From positions 1 to 64,000 of the forward strand of contig CASEYC010000106.1 in the NCBI GenBank assembly GCA_949292025.1: a stretch of DNA of 64,000 bases, in the 5' to 3' direction. This document shows, piece after piece, positions 56,452-64,000 of this stretch. Numbering within the stretch: the stretch's first letter is position 1; each line of letters begins with the position of its first letter. The position numbers were made by a program, and so were the translations under genes. Origin of the DNA: an uncultured Bacteroides sp. Lineage in GTDB: Bacteria > Bacteroidota > Bacteroidia > Bacteroidales > Bacteroidaceae. The notes under the pieces were generated by a model. It was given only the letters and a program-made list of their open reading frames with translations. It ran no database searches and had not been told where the DNA came from.

Positions 56452-57570
56452 ATGAATGATTTGGCAAGACACATAGAAGCTTTGTTGGTGGACAATGATT
56501 GCGTCATTGTTCCGGGTTTGGGCGGATTCATCATCCACTATACCCCCGCCGTATGGATGGAGAAGGACAACATGTTTCTCCCTCCCACACGTATGATTGG
56601 GTTCAATGCCCGCTTGAAGGTGAACGACGGCTTGTTGGCGCAATCCTACATGACCGCCCATCACGTTGATTTTGCCAAAGCCGCCAAGCTCGTGGAAAAG
56701 GATGCGGACGAACTGTTGTCCCTCTTGCATACGGAGGGGGAAGTCTCTTTGGGAAGCATCGGGCAGCTGCACCTGTCCATCCACAACGCCTTGGAATTCA
56801 TTCCCGGCAACACCCCGCTTTGCGCCCCTGCTTTCTATGGTTTGGAAAGTTTCGGCATACGCAAGCTGGAAAAACCCAAGAAAAAGGAAAAACCTGCCCC
56901 CCGGCTTGTGCCCGTCGATGCTCCCCATCCACACAAGCCGGTCATGCCTCGCATCCAGTGGCGGGAAAAAGCGGCATTCCTCTCCAATGCCGTGGCGGTA
57001 GTGGCCATCATCATTTTGTGTTTCGCCTTGTCCATCCCGGTGGAAAACACCGAAGTGGTCAAAGGAAATTACGCCCAACTGCTTCCGACGGACGCCTTCT
57101 GCCAGATGAAGCAGCAATCTCTGGCCATCACCCCTTTGGTCGTGAAAAAGGAAGCCGCACCGGCAACACCCAAGACGGACAACAAAGCCGCAGAAACCAA
57201 GAAACTGCCCCAGGAAACCGTTAAGCCCGTGGCAGAGGAACCGGCTGCGCCCAAAGTCGTAGCATCCCGTCCCAAGGAAACCCGCAAAGCCACCCCGGTG
57301 CCTAAGGCCGTGGCCAAGGCTCTCAAAACTTCCGTTTCGCCCCGCATTTATCACATCATAATAGCCAGCGTAGGCACAACGAAAGACGCCGAAAACATGG
57401 CGCGCTCATTGCGGAACAAAGGCTTCGCCAATGCCAAGGCTATCATTGGGGGAGGAAAGATGCGCGTGTGCATCGACTCCTACGCCAGCGAGGCAGAGGC
57501 TTATAGCGCCTTGAACCGCTTCCGGAAAGACAAAACCTACCAAAATGCGTGGATTCTGAAGAAAAAATAA
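56452..57570 (+). CDS. HU-CCDC81 and SPOR domain protein
   Basis: 372 aa from ATG 56452. Residues 1-130 carry the Bacteroidetes HU-CCDC81 modules (LARHIEALLVDNDCVIVPGL, GGFIIHY, GLLAQSYM, LGSIGQLHLS). A membrane helix follows at ~180-200 (LSNAVAVVAIIILCFAL), then an Ala/Lys/Pro linker and a C-terminal SPOR domain (YHIIIASVGTTKDAENMA, MRVCIDSYASEAEAYSALN). SPOR binds denuded peptidoglycan at the septum, so this is an inner-membrane protein with cytoplasmic HU-like part, probably linked to cell division. It is 6 bp from the FHA gene. Confidence 0.9.
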   Translation: MNDLARHIEALLVDNDCVIVPGLGGFIIHYTPAVWMEKDNMFLPPTRMIGFNARLKVNDGLLAQSYMTAHHVDFAKAAKLVEKDADELLSLLHTEGEVSLGSIGQLHLSIHNALEFIPGNTPLCAPAFYGLESFGIRKLEKPKKKEKPAPRLVPVDAPHPHKPVMPRIQWREKAAFLSNAVAVVAIIILCFALSIPVENTEVVKGNYAQLLPTDAFCQMKQQSLAITPLVVKKEAAPATPKTDNKAAETKKLPQETVKPVAEEPAAPKVVASRPKETRKATPVPKAVAKALKTSVSPRIYHIIIASVGTTKDAENMARSLRNKGFANAKAIIGGGKMRVCIDSYASEAEAYSALNRFRKDKTYQNAWILKKK

Positions 57571-57576
57571 GCAGAC

Positions 57577-58104
57577 ATGAAACGTATCCGTTGCCCCAAG
57601 TGCGAGAACTACCTGACTTTTGACGAAACCCAATACAGCGAAGGCCAATCGCTGGTCTTCGTCTGCGACCACTGCAAGAAGCAATTCGCCATCCGCCTCG
57701 GCAAGTCCAAGACGCAACCCACGCGCAAGGAGGAAAAGATGGACGAAGGGGAATACAAGGATGCGTTCGGCAGCATCACGGTCATTGAGAATGTGTTCGG
57801 CTTCAAACAGATACTTCCCTTGCAGGAAGGCGACAACGTCATTGGCCGCCGCTGTGTTGGCAATACGGTGCAAGTCCCCATCGAGACCTCGGACATGAGC
57901 ATGGACCGCTACCACTGCATCATCAACGTGAAGCGCAACAAGCAAGGGAAACTGATATACACCTTGCGCGATGCCCCCAGCCTGACCGGCACTTTCCTGA
58001 ACAACGAGATTCTGGGCGACAAAGACCGCGTGCGCATTGAGGATGGAGCCATTGTCACCATTGGCGCCACTACTTTCATCCTGCACACCGCTGCGGACGA
58101 ATAA
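57577..58104 (+). CDS. Zinc-ribbon FHA-domain protein
   Basis: 175 aa. Cys pairs CPKC (5-8) and CDHC (~30-33) form an N-terminal zinc ribbon. From ~65 an FHA domain follows with EGDNVIGRR, MSMDRYHCIIN (the conserved Ser and His region) and LTGTFLNNE, which bind phosphothreonine peptides. It is co-transcribed with the HU/SPOR gene, implying shared signalling. Substrate kinase not visible in the window. Confidence 0.88.
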   Translation: MKRIRCPKCENYLTFDETQYSEGQSLVFVCDHCKKQFAIRLGKSKTQPTRKEEKMDEGEYKDAFGSITVIENVFGFKQILPLQEGDNVIGRRCVGNTVQVPIETSDMSMDRYHCIINVKRNKQGKLIYTLRDAPSLTGTFLNNEILGDKDRVRIEDGAIVTIGATTFILHTAADE

Positions 58105-58123
58105 AACCCTGTCCGTCCGCTTG

Positions 58124-59485
58124 TCACATCTCCACGGCCTTTGCTGCCTTGCGTCCTACGGAGTTATACACCACCGTGGTTTTCTTTTGTGTCCTGCCTT
58201 GCGTTTCCGACAGGTTGCCGTTTATCAGTTCCAGCGCGGTGTGCAGCATCAGTTCATCCGGATTGCCGAACGGCAGGAAACGCGCCATGTCGCCGTTCTC
58301 GTCCACAGACACATCCGCAGGGAAACCCTCGGCATAATCCGACTCGTGGCGTGCGTTGTAAAGCTTGCAGACGATGGGGCGCATCACCAGCATCAGCTCT
58401 TCGTTGACAAACGCCCGCGAAGCCACATTCTTGCCTACCGTCGTGCCACCTATAAGCACCACCTCCATATAAGGCTTCAGGCTGTTGATGACCATCTCGG
58501 AGGCAGAGGCCGTCTCGGCGCTTGTCAGGACGTATAGCCGCGAGAGGTTCAGGTTCGCCCCTCCTTGTATCAAGCTTTCGTCGAACGTCATTTCTTGCTC
58601 TCCGATGCTTTCATTGAACTCCAAATACCCCAACGGCTGTCCCAAGGCGGACGAAGGAGCCAGCATCGCGCACAACAGGGATGCGCACGACAGTTGCCCG
58701 CCATTGTTATAGCGCAAATCCAGCACAAACTCGTTCACCTGCTCTGAGGAAAAATAACGGAAAGCCTCGCGCAAATCGTCGTCATATTCCGTGCTGCTCT
58801 CCGTCAAGCCGCCGGTGAAGTGGTTGTAGACCAAATAGCCCACCCGCGTGCTGCCCGACACGTAGACATTGCGGTAGTGTACCGGATTGTCAAGGTAGCT
58901 GCGCGACGGCGCAAGGACCAGCGGCTCGGCGTAGGCCACGATGGTGTCCCGTGCAGTGTCGTAATAGCCCACGGTCAGCGTGAGGCCGTCGCCGCCGTTC
59001 AGCCGCGCGGCGTTGTCTTCGGTGATGGGCTTGCCGTCCAGCTCCATAATCCAATCGCCGCGTTCAAGTCCCGCCTCGCCCGCTGGACTGTCCGGAGAGA
59101 CATAGAGCAGCCGGGCATACAATGCCGTGTCGTTATCTTCCACATGGTTGGTGGTGTACTGAAAGCCATAGCCATATCCCGTGGAGGCGACGCCCCGCGT
59201 GGCAGACTCCAAGCTGTCTATGGTCGAGAAGGGTTGCCCGCCTTTCCCGTCTTGTTCGGAAAGGACAGAGGCGAAAAACTCGAACGGAGGAGCGAAGTAA
59301 TTCAGGTCGTTCGTGTGGGGGATGTCCTGCTTCCAATAGTACCACACCCGCATCGTGTCGTCTATCCATCGGTCCGTTTGCGTCCGTCCGGCGTATGCCT
59401 CCCAGCGGTCCACGGCACACCCGCCAAAATAGAGGGGCAATGTCAGCAGCCCCGCCAATAGTATGAGTATATTTCTTGCTTTCAT
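58124..59485 (-). CDS. S41-family serine peptidase, lipoprotein
   Basis: 453 aa from ATG 59485. A signal peptide ending LYFGGCAVD gives a lipobox Cys. A PDZ-like part (SPDSPAGEAGLERGDWI, ELDGKPITEDNAA) precedes the S41 catalytic region: FVLDLRYNNGG, SAETASASEMVINSL (nucleophile Ser ~327) and IGGTTVGKNV (general-base Lys ~350). It belongs with the carboxyl-terminal processing peptidases of the Bacteroidetes outer envelope. Substrate unknown. Confidence 0.9.
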   Translation of the reverse strand: MKARNILILLAGLLTLPLYFGGCAVDRWEAYAGRTQTDRWIDDTMRVWYYWKQDIPHTNDLNYFAPPFEFFASVLSEQDGKGGQPFSTIDSLESATRGVASTGYGYGFQYTTNHVEDNDTALYARLLYVSPDSPAGEAGLERGDWIMELDGKPITEDNAARLNGGDGLTLTVGYYDTARDTIVAYAEPLVLAPSRSYLDNPVHYRNVYVSGSTRVGYLVYNHFTGGLTESSTEYDDDLREAFRYFSSEQVNEFVLDLRYNNGGQLSCASLLCAMLAPSSALGQPLGYLEFNESIGEQEMTFDESLIQGGANLNLSRLYVLTSAETASASEMVINSLKPYMEVVLIGGTTVGKNVASRAFVNEELMLVMRPIVCKLYNARHESDYAEGFPADVSVDENGDMARFLPFGNPDELMLHTALELINGNLSETQGRTQKKTTVVYNSVGRKAAKAVEM

Positions 59486-59553
59486 GCCGCAAAAATACAA
59501 AAAAGATACTATGCGGTGGCAAAGGGGGAGGAGATTTTATGCCTCCCCCTCGT

Positions 59554-60084
59554 TTACAGTGTCCTCGCCTTGTAGATGGTAGACTCTTCCAGTGGGACAA
59601 TTTTCCCGTAGAGGGTCAGGGTGCGCGAATTGAAATTCGGGCTGATGTTTACTGTCGCCTGATTGCTTCCGGGGGACAACAAGATGAATACTTGCGCCGA
59701 GATGGCCGAGCCTTGCACGTTGAAGCTGTAATTCATCTTCCCCGTCTTGTTCTCCTTTTGCTTTACGCCGGAGACCATCCCGTCCACGGTGATGCCCCCG
59801 ATGCCGTTAGGGCCGGCAAAGGGCGTGTTGAAAGCCACTTGCACCGTGCCTTCTTTCCCATTCACCAACACGAAATTGGTATTCGAGTTGACAAAAGCCA
59901 CGTCGCCATATTTGAAGACCACTTTGTCGGCCTCTATCACGAACCGGTTTTCTTTCAGGGCCTGCACGGCGGCAGCATACAAGGTATCTGTTTGCGCGTC
60001 TTCTTCTGCCTGTTTTTGCGCTTGTGCGGACGTGGCCACTGCGCCCGCCATGAATAATGCCATCAAAACAATAAATTTTTTCAT
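59554..60084 (-). CDS. DUF4251 periplasmic protein
   Basis: 176 aa. A signal peptide (FIVLMALFMAGAVATSAQA) is followed by a helix (LYAAAVQALKENRFVIEAD), then DVAFVNSNTNFVLVNGKEG, NGIGGITVDGMVSG and FNVQGSAISAQVFILLSPG, diagnostic of DUF4251, a secreted Bacteroidetes family of unknown role. The same orientation as the S41 gene with a 68-bp gap suggests separate or loosely linked expression. Confidence 0.9.
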   Translation of the reverse strand: MKKFIVLMALFMAGAVATSAQAQKQAEEDAQTDTLYAAAVQALKENRFVIEADKVVFKYGDVAFVNSNTNFVLVNGKEGTVQVAFNTPFAGPNGIGGITVDGMVSGVKQKENKTGKMNYSFNVQGSAISAQVFILLSPGSNQATVNISPNFNSRTLTLYGKIVPLEESTIYKARTL

Positions 60085-60172
60085 ACGTTCTTTAGTTTAG
60101 TTGATAATTCTGTTTCCTACTTACAATAACAATGCCAAGCCGCAATGGTTCATCCTCTCCACTATTTCTCTC

Positions 60173-60216
60173 TTTCTCCTCTCTTTCTCCTCTCTTTCTC
60201 CTCTCTTTCTCCTCTC
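60173..60216 (+). repeat. Four copies of an 11-bp pyrimidine repeat
   Basis: TTTCTCCTCTC is repeated perfectly four times in the gene-free gap 60085-60338. It is a microsatellite-like tract upstream of the DUF4251 gene. No coding role; the plus-strand frame across it is antisense to GH20 and rejected. Confidence 0.85.
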
Positions 60217-60274
60217 TTCCATGTATAGGCGAGATAGCGGTCTTGAAACGGTTTGTCAACGAGGGTATAGCGAC

Positions 60275-60321
60275 AAAAAAAGCACGGAAACACAGTGAAA
60301 ATGCCTGCGTCCCCGTGCTTT
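60275..60321 (-). terminator. Terminator of the GH20 gene
   Basis: On the minus strand AAGCACGG (complement of 60313-60320) pairs with CCGTGCTT (complement of 60280-60287), followed by six or more T. It lies 18 bp downstream of the hexosaminidase stop. Confidence 0.75.
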
Positions 60322-60338
60322 GGGTATGCGCTATATGC

Positions 60339-62663
60339 TTACTTTATGGTCACTTCGTCAATGAACAAGAAAGTCTTGCTGCCTGCGCCCGGATGCCATT
60401 TTGGCAGCACCGGCGTGCATTTGCCGACCACGCGGACGTAGCGTGTCTTCGTCTTGTCGAAGGTTATCTCGTCTCTTGTCAGAACATTGTTCTTGCTTCC
60501 CTTTGGCAAAGTCGGGATGGACTTGGAGGCAATCTTCTTGAAGTTCTTGCCGTCGGCAGAGCCATACACTTCCAGTCCCGTCAGGCCGAAGATATAGTCG
60601 CCGGGCACGAGGTAGGTGCCTACGGACACGGCGGAAACCTCCGTCTCTTCCTGCAAGTCGATGGTGGCGTCGAAGTCCTTGCCATAGAAGCCGATGTAGC
60701 GGCCGGAGCGGTAGTTGTCATCGCCCGTCAAGCCGTCCACCAGTACCGGAGCACCCTTGTAGGTGTAGCTTCCTGCCGGTTCGGAGTTCAGCGTGATGGG
60801 GCGCATCGTGGCGAGGTTGTACTCCAAGGTAGATTCCACAATGCCGGTCTCGCGTCCGTTGCGGATGGCCTTCGCCTTGATGGTGGTCGTGGCGTCCACG
60901 GTGAAAGGCTCCGTGTAAAGCGTCGATTGCGCCGTGGGGTCAGTGCCGTCCAAGGTGTAGTAAACCGTCGCGTTGTCGAAGGTGCGCAAGGCTACGTCCG
61001 CCTTTCCGCCTTCTCCGGTGGGCGTTGCCTCGATAACCACATCTTCAATGTCCTCCTTATAGTGGAAGCCGTACAGGCTGTACAAGTCGAGCTGGTGGCG
61101 CAGACGGCCCAGGAAGCTGTCCAAATCCTTCTGGGCGGGATTGCTCCATTGCAATTCGCTCAAGGCGGCGATGCGCGGCATCATCTGCCACTCCATCTTC
61201 AGGCTGTCCTTGGTCCACTCCGTCCAAATGCAGCCCTGCACGCCGATGATGTTCTGCTTTTCCTCGTCGGTCAGCTCGGGAATGGCCGGCTCGAAGTTAT
61301 ACACACGCTCGATGCTGCTCACGCCCTTCAGGCGGTTGTAGCCCGGATTGCTGAAATACAAGTGGCTGATGGGGCAGACGATGGTCTGATGGCCCAGTCT
61401 GGCCGACTTGACGGCAGCAGGCACACCCGTCCAAGCTGCCACGGTCGTGGTTTCGGGGTTGGGGTTTCCTTCGAGGATTTCATCCCAAGCCAGCATCTTC
61501 TTGCCGCGCTTGGCGATTTCCTTCTCCACTTCGCCCATGAAGTACACTTGGAGCTGGTTCTCCGCGCTGTGCTCCTTGGTGTCGCGCAAGCCCAATTCAC
61601 GAATCTTGGCTTGGCATTTCGGACATTTCTCCCATTCAGCCTTCGGGCATTCGTCTCCACCTATATGTATATAAGGTGCGTCGGGGAAGATGTCCATCAG
61701 CTCGTTCACAACGTCCTTGGCGAATTGCAGAGTCTTTTCATTGCCTCCGCAAAGCACCTGCTTGAATACGCCGAACTTGGTGGCCACCTCATACGGGCCG
61801 CCCGTGCAACCCAGTTCGGGATAGGAAGCCAACGCGGCAAGCATGTGGCCCGGCATGTCGATTTCCGGAATGACGGTAATGAAACGCTCGGCGGCGTATG
61901 CCACGATTTCCTTGGCTTCCTCCTGCGTGTAGAAGCCGCTGACAGGCGTGCCGTCGAATTTGCCCGAGCCGGGAGCCGTGATGGTCTCCTTGCGCACGGA
62001 GCCGATTTCCGTCAGCTTGGGATATTTCTTGATTTCGATGCGCCAGCCTTGGTCTTCCGTCAGGTGCCAGTGGAAAATATTGATATTGTGGAGGGCCATC
62101 ACGTCAATCAATTCTTTCAGGTAGTCCACAGAAAAATAATGACGACCCACGTCAATCATAAAGCCACGATAACCATACAAGGGATAGTCTTTCACCGTGC
62201 CGGCGGGCAGCGAACCCAATGCCTTGTCGTTCGTGATGGGCAACGCCTTGTGGATGGTCTGCACGCCATAGAAGACGCCCGCCTCAGTCTGTCCGTTCAC
62301 GGTCACTTGGTTGGAAGTGATGTTCAGCACATAGCCTTCCTTCTGCGGGATGGACGGATCCAGACCCAACACGATGCAGTTGTCGCCTGCCTCCGTGCCG
62401 AGTTTCACCTCCGTGCCCGTCACCTCTTTTATATAGGATGCCAGGAAATGGGCCGTCCGCTCCAGCTTCTCGTTGCCTGCCGGATAGCAAATCTTGGTGG
62501 AAGAGCGTACCACGAACGGTTCAGCCGATGCCGTTTGTGTGATTTCTTGCGGTAAGGGGATTACATTCAGGTCACCGGACTGGACATCTTTAGGTCCGCA
62601 TGCGGCCAAAGCACCTGCGGTCAACAAACAGGTTGCCCACATTTTTAATTGATTTTTTGTCAT
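60339..62663 (-). CDS. GH20 beta-N-acetylhexosaminidase, lipoprotein
   Basis: 774 aa. Signal peptide with lipobox LAACG. GH20b N-domain ~35-150, catalytic barrel ~155-500 with YRGFMIDVGRHYFSV, FHWHLTEDQGWRIEI and the Asp-Glu pair in HIGGDECP (~337-342), WTEWTKDSLKMEWQMMPR, then a CHB_HEX-type domain (YYTLDGTDPTAQ) and an F5/8-like C-terminal domain (EVYGSADGKNFKKIA). It removes terminal GlcNAc/GalNAc from glycans such as mucin or host N-glycans outside the cell. The SusC gene upstream is divergent, suggesting a glycan-use locus continuing beyond the window. Confidence 0.95.
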   Translation of the reverse strand: MTKNQLKMWATCLLTAGALAACGPKDVQSGDLNVIPLPQEITQTASAEPFVVRSSTKICYPAGNEKLERTAHFLASYIKEVTGTEVKLGTEAGDNCIVLGLDPSIPQKEGYVLNITSNQVTVNGQTEAGVFYGVQTIHKALPITNDKALGSLPAGTVKDYPLYGYRGFMIDVGRHYFSVDYLKELIDVMALHNINIFHWHLTEDQGWRIEIKKYPKLTEIGSVRKETITAPGSGKFDGTPVSGFYTQEEAKEIVAYAAERFITVIPEIDMPGHMLAALASYPELGCTGGPYEVATKFGVFKQVLCGGNEKTLQFAKDVVNELMDIFPDAPYIHIGGDECPKAEWEKCPKCQAKIRELGLRDTKEHSAENQLQVYFMGEVEKEIAKRGKKMLAWDEILEGNPNPETTTVAAWTGVPAAVKSARLGHQTIVCPISHLYFSNPGYNRLKGVSSIERVYNFEPAIPELTDEEKQNIIGVQGCIWTEWTKDSLKMEWQMMPRIAALSELQWSNPAQKDLDSFLGRLRHQLDLYSLYGFHYKEDIEDVVIEATPTGEGGKADVALRTFDNATVYYTLDGTDPTAQSTLYTEPFTVDATTTIKAKAIRNGRETGIVESTLEYNLATMRPITLNSEPAGSYTYKGAPVLVDGLTGDDNYRSGRYIGFYGKDFDATIDLQEETEVSAVSVGTYLVPGDYIFGLTGLEVYGSADGKNFKKIASKSIPTLPKGSKNNVLTRDEITFDKTKTRYVRVVGKCTPVLPKWHPGAGSKTFLFIDEVTIK

Positions 62664-62743
62664 AGTGATAACTTTTTAGATGTTATATTCTGCAAAAATA
62701 GAAATTATTTTTCACTTCTGCTTGCCCGATTAATATTTTTTCG

Positions 62744-62751
62744 TACATTTG
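62744..62751 (+). promoter_or_regulatory. -7 element of the SusC-like gene
   Basis: TACATTTG matches the Bacteroidetes -7 box, 52 bp before the SusC ATG. The divergent GH20 gene has TATTTTTG (complement of 62693-62700) in its own leader. Both promoters share the 140-bp gap. Confidence 0.55.
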
Positions 62752-62803
62752 TGCGAGAATAATTCAACCAGAGCTTAAATTTAGTACTTAAAATCCAAAA
62801 TTT

Positions 62804-64000
62804 ATGAATCTGCATTTATTTAGTAAAAGCTTTATCAAGCAAATGTCGCTCTTGGGAACGGCAGCCTTGTTGGCTTATCCTCAAGTGATAAGTGCCAACG
62901 ACGCCCAGCCGGAGAGCGACGTAGTGAGCATTGTCCAACAGACAATCGAGGTAAAGGGTGTGGTTTATGACCCCACAGGTTTGACCGTTATCGGTGCATC
63001 GGTTATTGAGAAAGGTAACCCCAGCAACGGTACGATCACGGACATTGACGGCAACTTCACGCTGAGCGTGCCGGAAAATGCCACGTTGGTCATCAGCTAC
63101 ATCGGGTATGTAACGCAAGAAGTGCAAGTGACGCCGGGCAAGCCCATGAACATCACCATGCAAGAAGACAACCAGATGCTGGAAGAAGTGGTGGTCGTAG
63201 GTTACGGCGTGCAGAAGAAGGTCAACCTGACCGGTTCTGTGGCCATGGTGGAAGGCGAAACGCTGGAACAACGCCCGTTGGCCAATGCCACCCAGAGCTT
63301 GCAAGGTATGGTACCGGGCTTGTACATTGACAATACTAATGCCGGACGTCCGGGCGCCACATCAACCCTGCAATTGCGTGGCCAAGGTAACCTCTCCGGT
63401 TCAGGTTCTCCTTATGTATTGGTAGACGGTGTGGAAATGGACTTGGCCGATGTAAACCCCAACGACATTGAGAGCATCTCCGTGCTGAAGGATGCCGCCG
63501 CTTCTTCTATCTACGGTGCACGTGCTGCGTATGGTGTCGTTTTAGTAACTACGAAGAAAGGTAAAGAAGGCAAAGCTCGTGTCAGCTACCAAGCCACGCT
63601 CGGTTGGTCACAACCAATGTCGCTGCCCGATATGGCTAATGCAGTTGAATTTGCCAACTATTTCAATGCCGCCACGTATAATGCTACCCAAACAATCCAG
63701 TACACACCGGAAAAGATTGCTGATTTGGAGCAGTATATGAGAGATCCAAGTAGCATTGATCCATGGAAAAACTTGTCACCCGGGCAAAGCATGGTGAACA
63801 CATTCACCAATGATGCAAATGGTATAGGTAATGTGAACTATTTCGACCTGCACTATAAGAATGCGGCATTCAAACAGAATCACAATGTCAGCATCAGTGG
63901 AGGTGGCGAAAAGGCACAATACTATGTATCTGGCGGCATGTACAAAGAAGAAGGTTTGTTGCGTCATGCCGATATGGATTACCGCCGCTTCAACTTCAAT
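62804..64000 (+). CDS. SusC/RagA-family TonB-dependent transporter (partial, 3' end outside window)
   Basis: The first 399 codons are present from ATG 62804. A signal peptide (LLGTAALLAYPQVISA) is followed by a CarboxypepD_reg-like domain (VVYDPTGLTVIGASV, GTITDIDGNFTLSVP, ISYIGYVTQEVQV), the TonB box region EEVVVVGYGVQKKVNLTGS, and the plug domain (LQGMVPGLYIDN, YVLVDGVEMD, SVLKDAAASSIYGARAAYG). The barrel begins near the window end. It imports glycans with a SusD partner expected downstream. Confidence 0.95.
   Translation, partial: MNLHLFSKSFIKQMSLLGTAALLAYPQVISANDAQPESDVVSIVQQTIEVKGVVYDPTGLTVIGASVIEKGNPSNGTITDIDGNFTLSVPENATLVISYIGYVTQEVQVTPGKPMNITMQEDNQMLEEVVVVGYGVQKKVNLTGSVAMVEGETLEQRPLANATQSLQGMVPGLYIDNTNAGRPGATSTLQLRGQGNLSGSGSPYVLVDGVEMDLADVNPNDIESISVLKDAAASSIYGARAAYGVVLVTTKKGKEGKARVSYQATLGWSQPMSLPDMANAVEFANYFNAATYNATQTIQYTPEKIADLEQYMRDPSSIDPWKNLSPGQSMVNTFTNDANGIGNVNYFDLHYKNAAFKQNHNVSISGGGEKAQYYVSGGMYKEEGLLRHADMDYRRFNFN

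Noticed and set aside
60132..62555. 807-codon plus-strand frame over GH20
   Set aside because: Antisense to a fully supported hexosaminidase; the frame is a codon-bias effect that also runs through the pyrimidine repeat.

Overview
The window is the right-hand ~53.9 kb of a tailed-phage prophage integrated in a Bacteroidales chromosome (most likely Bacteroides/Phocaeicola or a close relative), followed by ~10 kb of host DNA. The host call rests on TAnnTTTG-type promoters without strong Shine-Dalgarno sites, a SusC/RagA TonB-dependent transporter, a GH20 hexosaminidase lipoprotein, a HU-CCDC81/SPOR protein and a DUF4251 protein. The right junction is the 3' half of a tRNA-Pro(TGG) gene (53897-53942). 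Phage DNA lies to its left, and the tRNA's own terminator and host genes lie to its right. The left end, the integrase and the repressor lie outside the window.

Left arm (1-17 kb, rightward). A probable switch region is followed by a recombination/replication set: coiled-coil protein, RecE-like PD-(D/E)XK nuclease, SNF2 helicase, VRR-NUC nuclease and DUF6291 protein. Many small phage proteins follow, often joined by ATGA overlaps. Cargo cassettes, some with their own promoters or tandem terminators, are interspersed: a 284-aa unknown, two Panacea (DUF4065) antitoxin-like genes each paired with a two-span membrane protein, a 266-aa unknown and the scar of a collapsed methyltransferase locus. 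A tRNA-like element with a shortened anticodon arm lies at 5.4 kb.

Right arm (17-53.3 kb, mainly leftward). This is a virion and lysis module: a stabilisation/tail protein, two adaptors, spanin-like lipoprotein, M15 endolysin, holin, tail fibre, connectors, major capsid, scaffold, portal, a 4,222-aa polyvalent protein and two internal-virion-like proteins. Embedded in it are a Phd/RelE/XRE cluster, a YoeB-like pair, a HigBA-like pair and a HExxH membrane protein. A rightward block carries a rhomboid-like protease, TerL, DUF6722 and twin 34-aa membrane proteins. Portal, connectors and the absence of any recognisable tape measure or long-tail genes point to a podovirus-like particle that may inject the giant protein.

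Host segment (54-64 kb). D-2-hydroxyacid dehydrogenase, UDP-glucose dehydrogenase, HU/SPOR protein, zinc-ribbon FHA protein, S41 protease, DUF4251 protein, GH20 enzyme and a SusC homologue cut by the window end.

The strongest candidates for something little described are the two Panacea plus TTT-N-IG membrane-protein pairs, the dual-coding methyltransferase remnant, the phage rhomboid and HExxH proteins, and the tRNA-like element.
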